The notes under the pieces: generated by a model
The model's input: only the letters and a program-made list of their open reading frames with translations
Databases searched by the model: none
What the model was told of the DNA's origin: nothing
Assembly: GCF_001625215.2 (NCBI RefSeq)
Contig: NC_030384.2
Location: 42,690,390-42,754,389 of the forward strand
DNA: 64,000 nt
Direction of reading: 5' to 3'
Source of the DNA: Daucus carota subsp. sativus
Lineage: Eukaryota > Streptophyta > Magnoliopsida > Apiales > Apiaceae
Position numbers and translations under genes: made by a program
Shown here: in pieces, positions 62,520 through 64,000 of the stretch
How the letters are laid out: each line of letters opens with the position of its first letter
How positions within the stretch are numbered: position 1 is the stretch's first letter

Positions 62520-63095
62520 TGTTGTTACTTACAGTTTTCAGTTGCATTTAGTTGCAACTGAGGTTGCAAAAGTTGCAACTGCAGTTGCAACCTCATTTGC
62601 AACTTTTGCAACCTCATTTACAACTATATATAGTTTTCAGTTGCATTTGGTTGCAACTGAGGTTGCAAATGAAGTTGCAACTGCAGTAGCAACTTTTGCA
62701 ACTGCAGTTGCAACCTCATTTGCAACTTTTGCAACCTCATTTACAACTATATATAGTTTTCAATTGCATTTGGTTGCAACTGAGGTTGCAAATGAAGTTG
62801 CAACTGCAGTTGCAAAAGTTGCAACTGCAGTTGCAACTTCATTTGCAACCTCATTTGCAACTTTTGCAACCTCATTTGCAATTTTTCCAACCTCATTTGC
62901 AACTTTTGCAACTTACAGTTTTCAGTTGAACTAGTTGCAATTGCAGTTGCAACAGTTGCAACTTTCCATTTTTATTTGCAACTTTTGCAACCTCATTTGC
63001 AACTTTTGCAAACTCATTTGCAACTTTTGCAACCTCATTTGCAACTTTTACGGCTGCGCCGCCCAAGGTTGCAAATGAGGTTGCATAAGTTGCAA
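62520..63095. repeat. Array of TTGCAA palindromes in larger tandem units
   Basis: Dozens of TTGCAA copies spaced mostly 9 or 12 bp apart. A larger unit starting TAGTTTTCAGTTGCATTTGG recurs near 62530, 62632 and 62752, i.e. about every 105-120 bp. Confidence 0.9.
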
Positions 63096-63274
63096 ATCGT
63101 ATTTTTGAAAAAAAAAATTTATGAAAAGGTATTTTTAAAAACAATGAAAAAGATGGTAGTATTTTTAAAAAAATAATTTTACAGATGGGTATTTTTAAAA
63201 AGATCCCAAACTTATATAAACAATTTACATAATCATTATAGCTAACAAATTTAGAAATCACCTTGGTAGATGCT

Positions 63275-64000
63275 CTTAGACCGCTGCATTCTGTTTTGAT
63301 CATGTGAAATTAATGTTTCTACGAAGACGGTTGCAATAATATAAAGGACACACGTCATATGACGCTATAGTAGTCCTTCATCAATATTTTAGTGTGTTAC
63401 CTTGAGAAGTAAATTCAAGAATAGTTTTCGGCTAAATTTATAGGAAGGTATTTTAATGTTATTCTTATAATTATTTAAGTTTTTTTATAAATTTATATAC
63501 CGAATTTTAATAAAAAATAATTGATGAAATCATCTAAATGTAACTTAAATGATTATTTTAAACGGAGACTGAAAAATCAAATTCTCAATATAAACAATTG
63601 CATTATTATAATTTTAAAAAAAATTGCCAGAAATTATAATTTTAAATTTTATTTATTTTAATATTTATATTGTTGATATTTTATAGGGAAAAAAGGAAAA
63701 ATAAGAAACTAACTCGAACCAAAAAAACACTAACACATGAAAACTGTTTCCCCGTGTCTCGCTGAATTTAGCCGGACTTATTCTGCGAGAAATTTACATT
63801 ACACAATAATTTTAGTATTAAATAATAAATATATATTTAACATTTTATATTGACGTAAATTAGAATAACTTATTTTCAAAAATGAATAATACAAATTTAC
63901 ATATATTTATTAAAACTAAATAATATATTTTTAAAAAATAATATAAATCAAATGTGATCTTAAATCATCTCTAGCCCTCCAAAATCTTTAACTAAAATTA
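63275..64000. other. AT-rich right edge
   Basis: No gene, RNA or delimitable element is visible. Confidence 0.4.

Larger units (their letters stand above)
62168..63207. mobile_element. Mutator-like non-autonomous element built of TTGCAA repeats
   Basis: Ends are GGGAAATCTACAAAACTACC and the inverse of GGGATCTTTTTAAAAATACC. AAACTTGTA and AAACTTATA flank it (62159-62167, 63208-63216), a 9-bp duplication with one mismatch. The arms also share an inverted block containing CTCATTTGCAAC and a GGCGGCGC core. The middle is packed with TTGCAA. Open frames through it (VATEVAK-type repeats on both strands) are by-products of spacing by multiples of three, not genes. Confidence 0.72.
61874..63274. mobile_element. 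AGCATCTCC-type MITE carrying a nested Mutator-like element
   Basis: The left end AGCATCTCCAAGAGC and the right end GGTAGATGCT are inverse; the same termini occur at 31366. The 1-kb element at 62168-63207 lies inside it. Confidence 0.55.

Noticed and set aside
62491..62934. 147-codon frame of VATEVAK/SFATFATSF repeats
   Set aside because: It lies wholly in the TTGCAA array, and similar frames exist on the opposite strand, as expected from motif spacing by threes. No other coding evidence.
62520..63095. CRISPR-like regular repeats
   Set aside because: The units are short overlapping palindromes without unique spacers, in a plant nuclear genome.

Overview
The window is nuclear DNA of a flowering plant, very probably a eudicot. 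It is AT-rich, has GT-AG introns, and carries plant-only genes (NCED, VQ, DA2, ICR, GA 2-oxidase) among Stowaway, hAT, Mutator-like, LINE and copia elements. An asterid, possibly Apiaceae, is my guess from the overall feel of the sequence; species is not established.

Genes, left to right. (1) A plastid-type sugar-phosphate/phosphate translocator homologue (minus, 7 coding exons, 338 aa). (2) Divergent from it, a GT33/ALG1-type glycosyltransferase like Arabidopsis TURAN (plus, 16 coding exons). (3) An intronless 9-cis-epoxycarotenoid dioxygenase (NCED, minus, 588 aa), the committed step of abscisic acid synthesis. (4) A small VQ-motif gene (plus, 106 aa). (5) A DA2/GW2-type RING E3 ligase (plus, 8 exons, 408 aa). 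(6) An ICR/RIP scaffold protein of ROP GTPases (plus, 377 aa). (7) A C19 gibberellin 2-oxidase (minus, 3 exons, 328 aa). Every spliced frame was followed by hand and closes without a frameshift. From memory, NCED9, VQ10, DA2, ICR4 and GA2ox1 lie in the same order in Arabidopsis (At1g78390 to At1g78440), so genes 3 to 7 form an old collinear block joining an ABA-making gene and a GA-destroying gene.

Between the genes lies mobile DNA. A 5'-truncated LINE (23.8-28.0 kb) carries an open reverse transcriptase/RNase H frame plus a second, separate RNase H-like ORF behind its own TATA box. A complete copia element (39.4-46.3 kb) has LTRs that look identical except for one C run, a 5-bp target duplication and an intact gag-pol. 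It has no tRNA-type primer site; the primer position is instead perfectly complementary over 14 nt to its own LTR, which suggests self-priming. There are two hAT MITEs with 8-bp duplications, a Mutator-like foldback element with 10-bp duplications, a 1-kb Mutator-like element full of TTGCAA motifs, and several Stowaway MITEs, one nested in another.

The AT-rich remainder (12.8-17.7, 19.8-23.8, 33.5-37.8 and 46.3-48.1 kb) shows no gene I can support.
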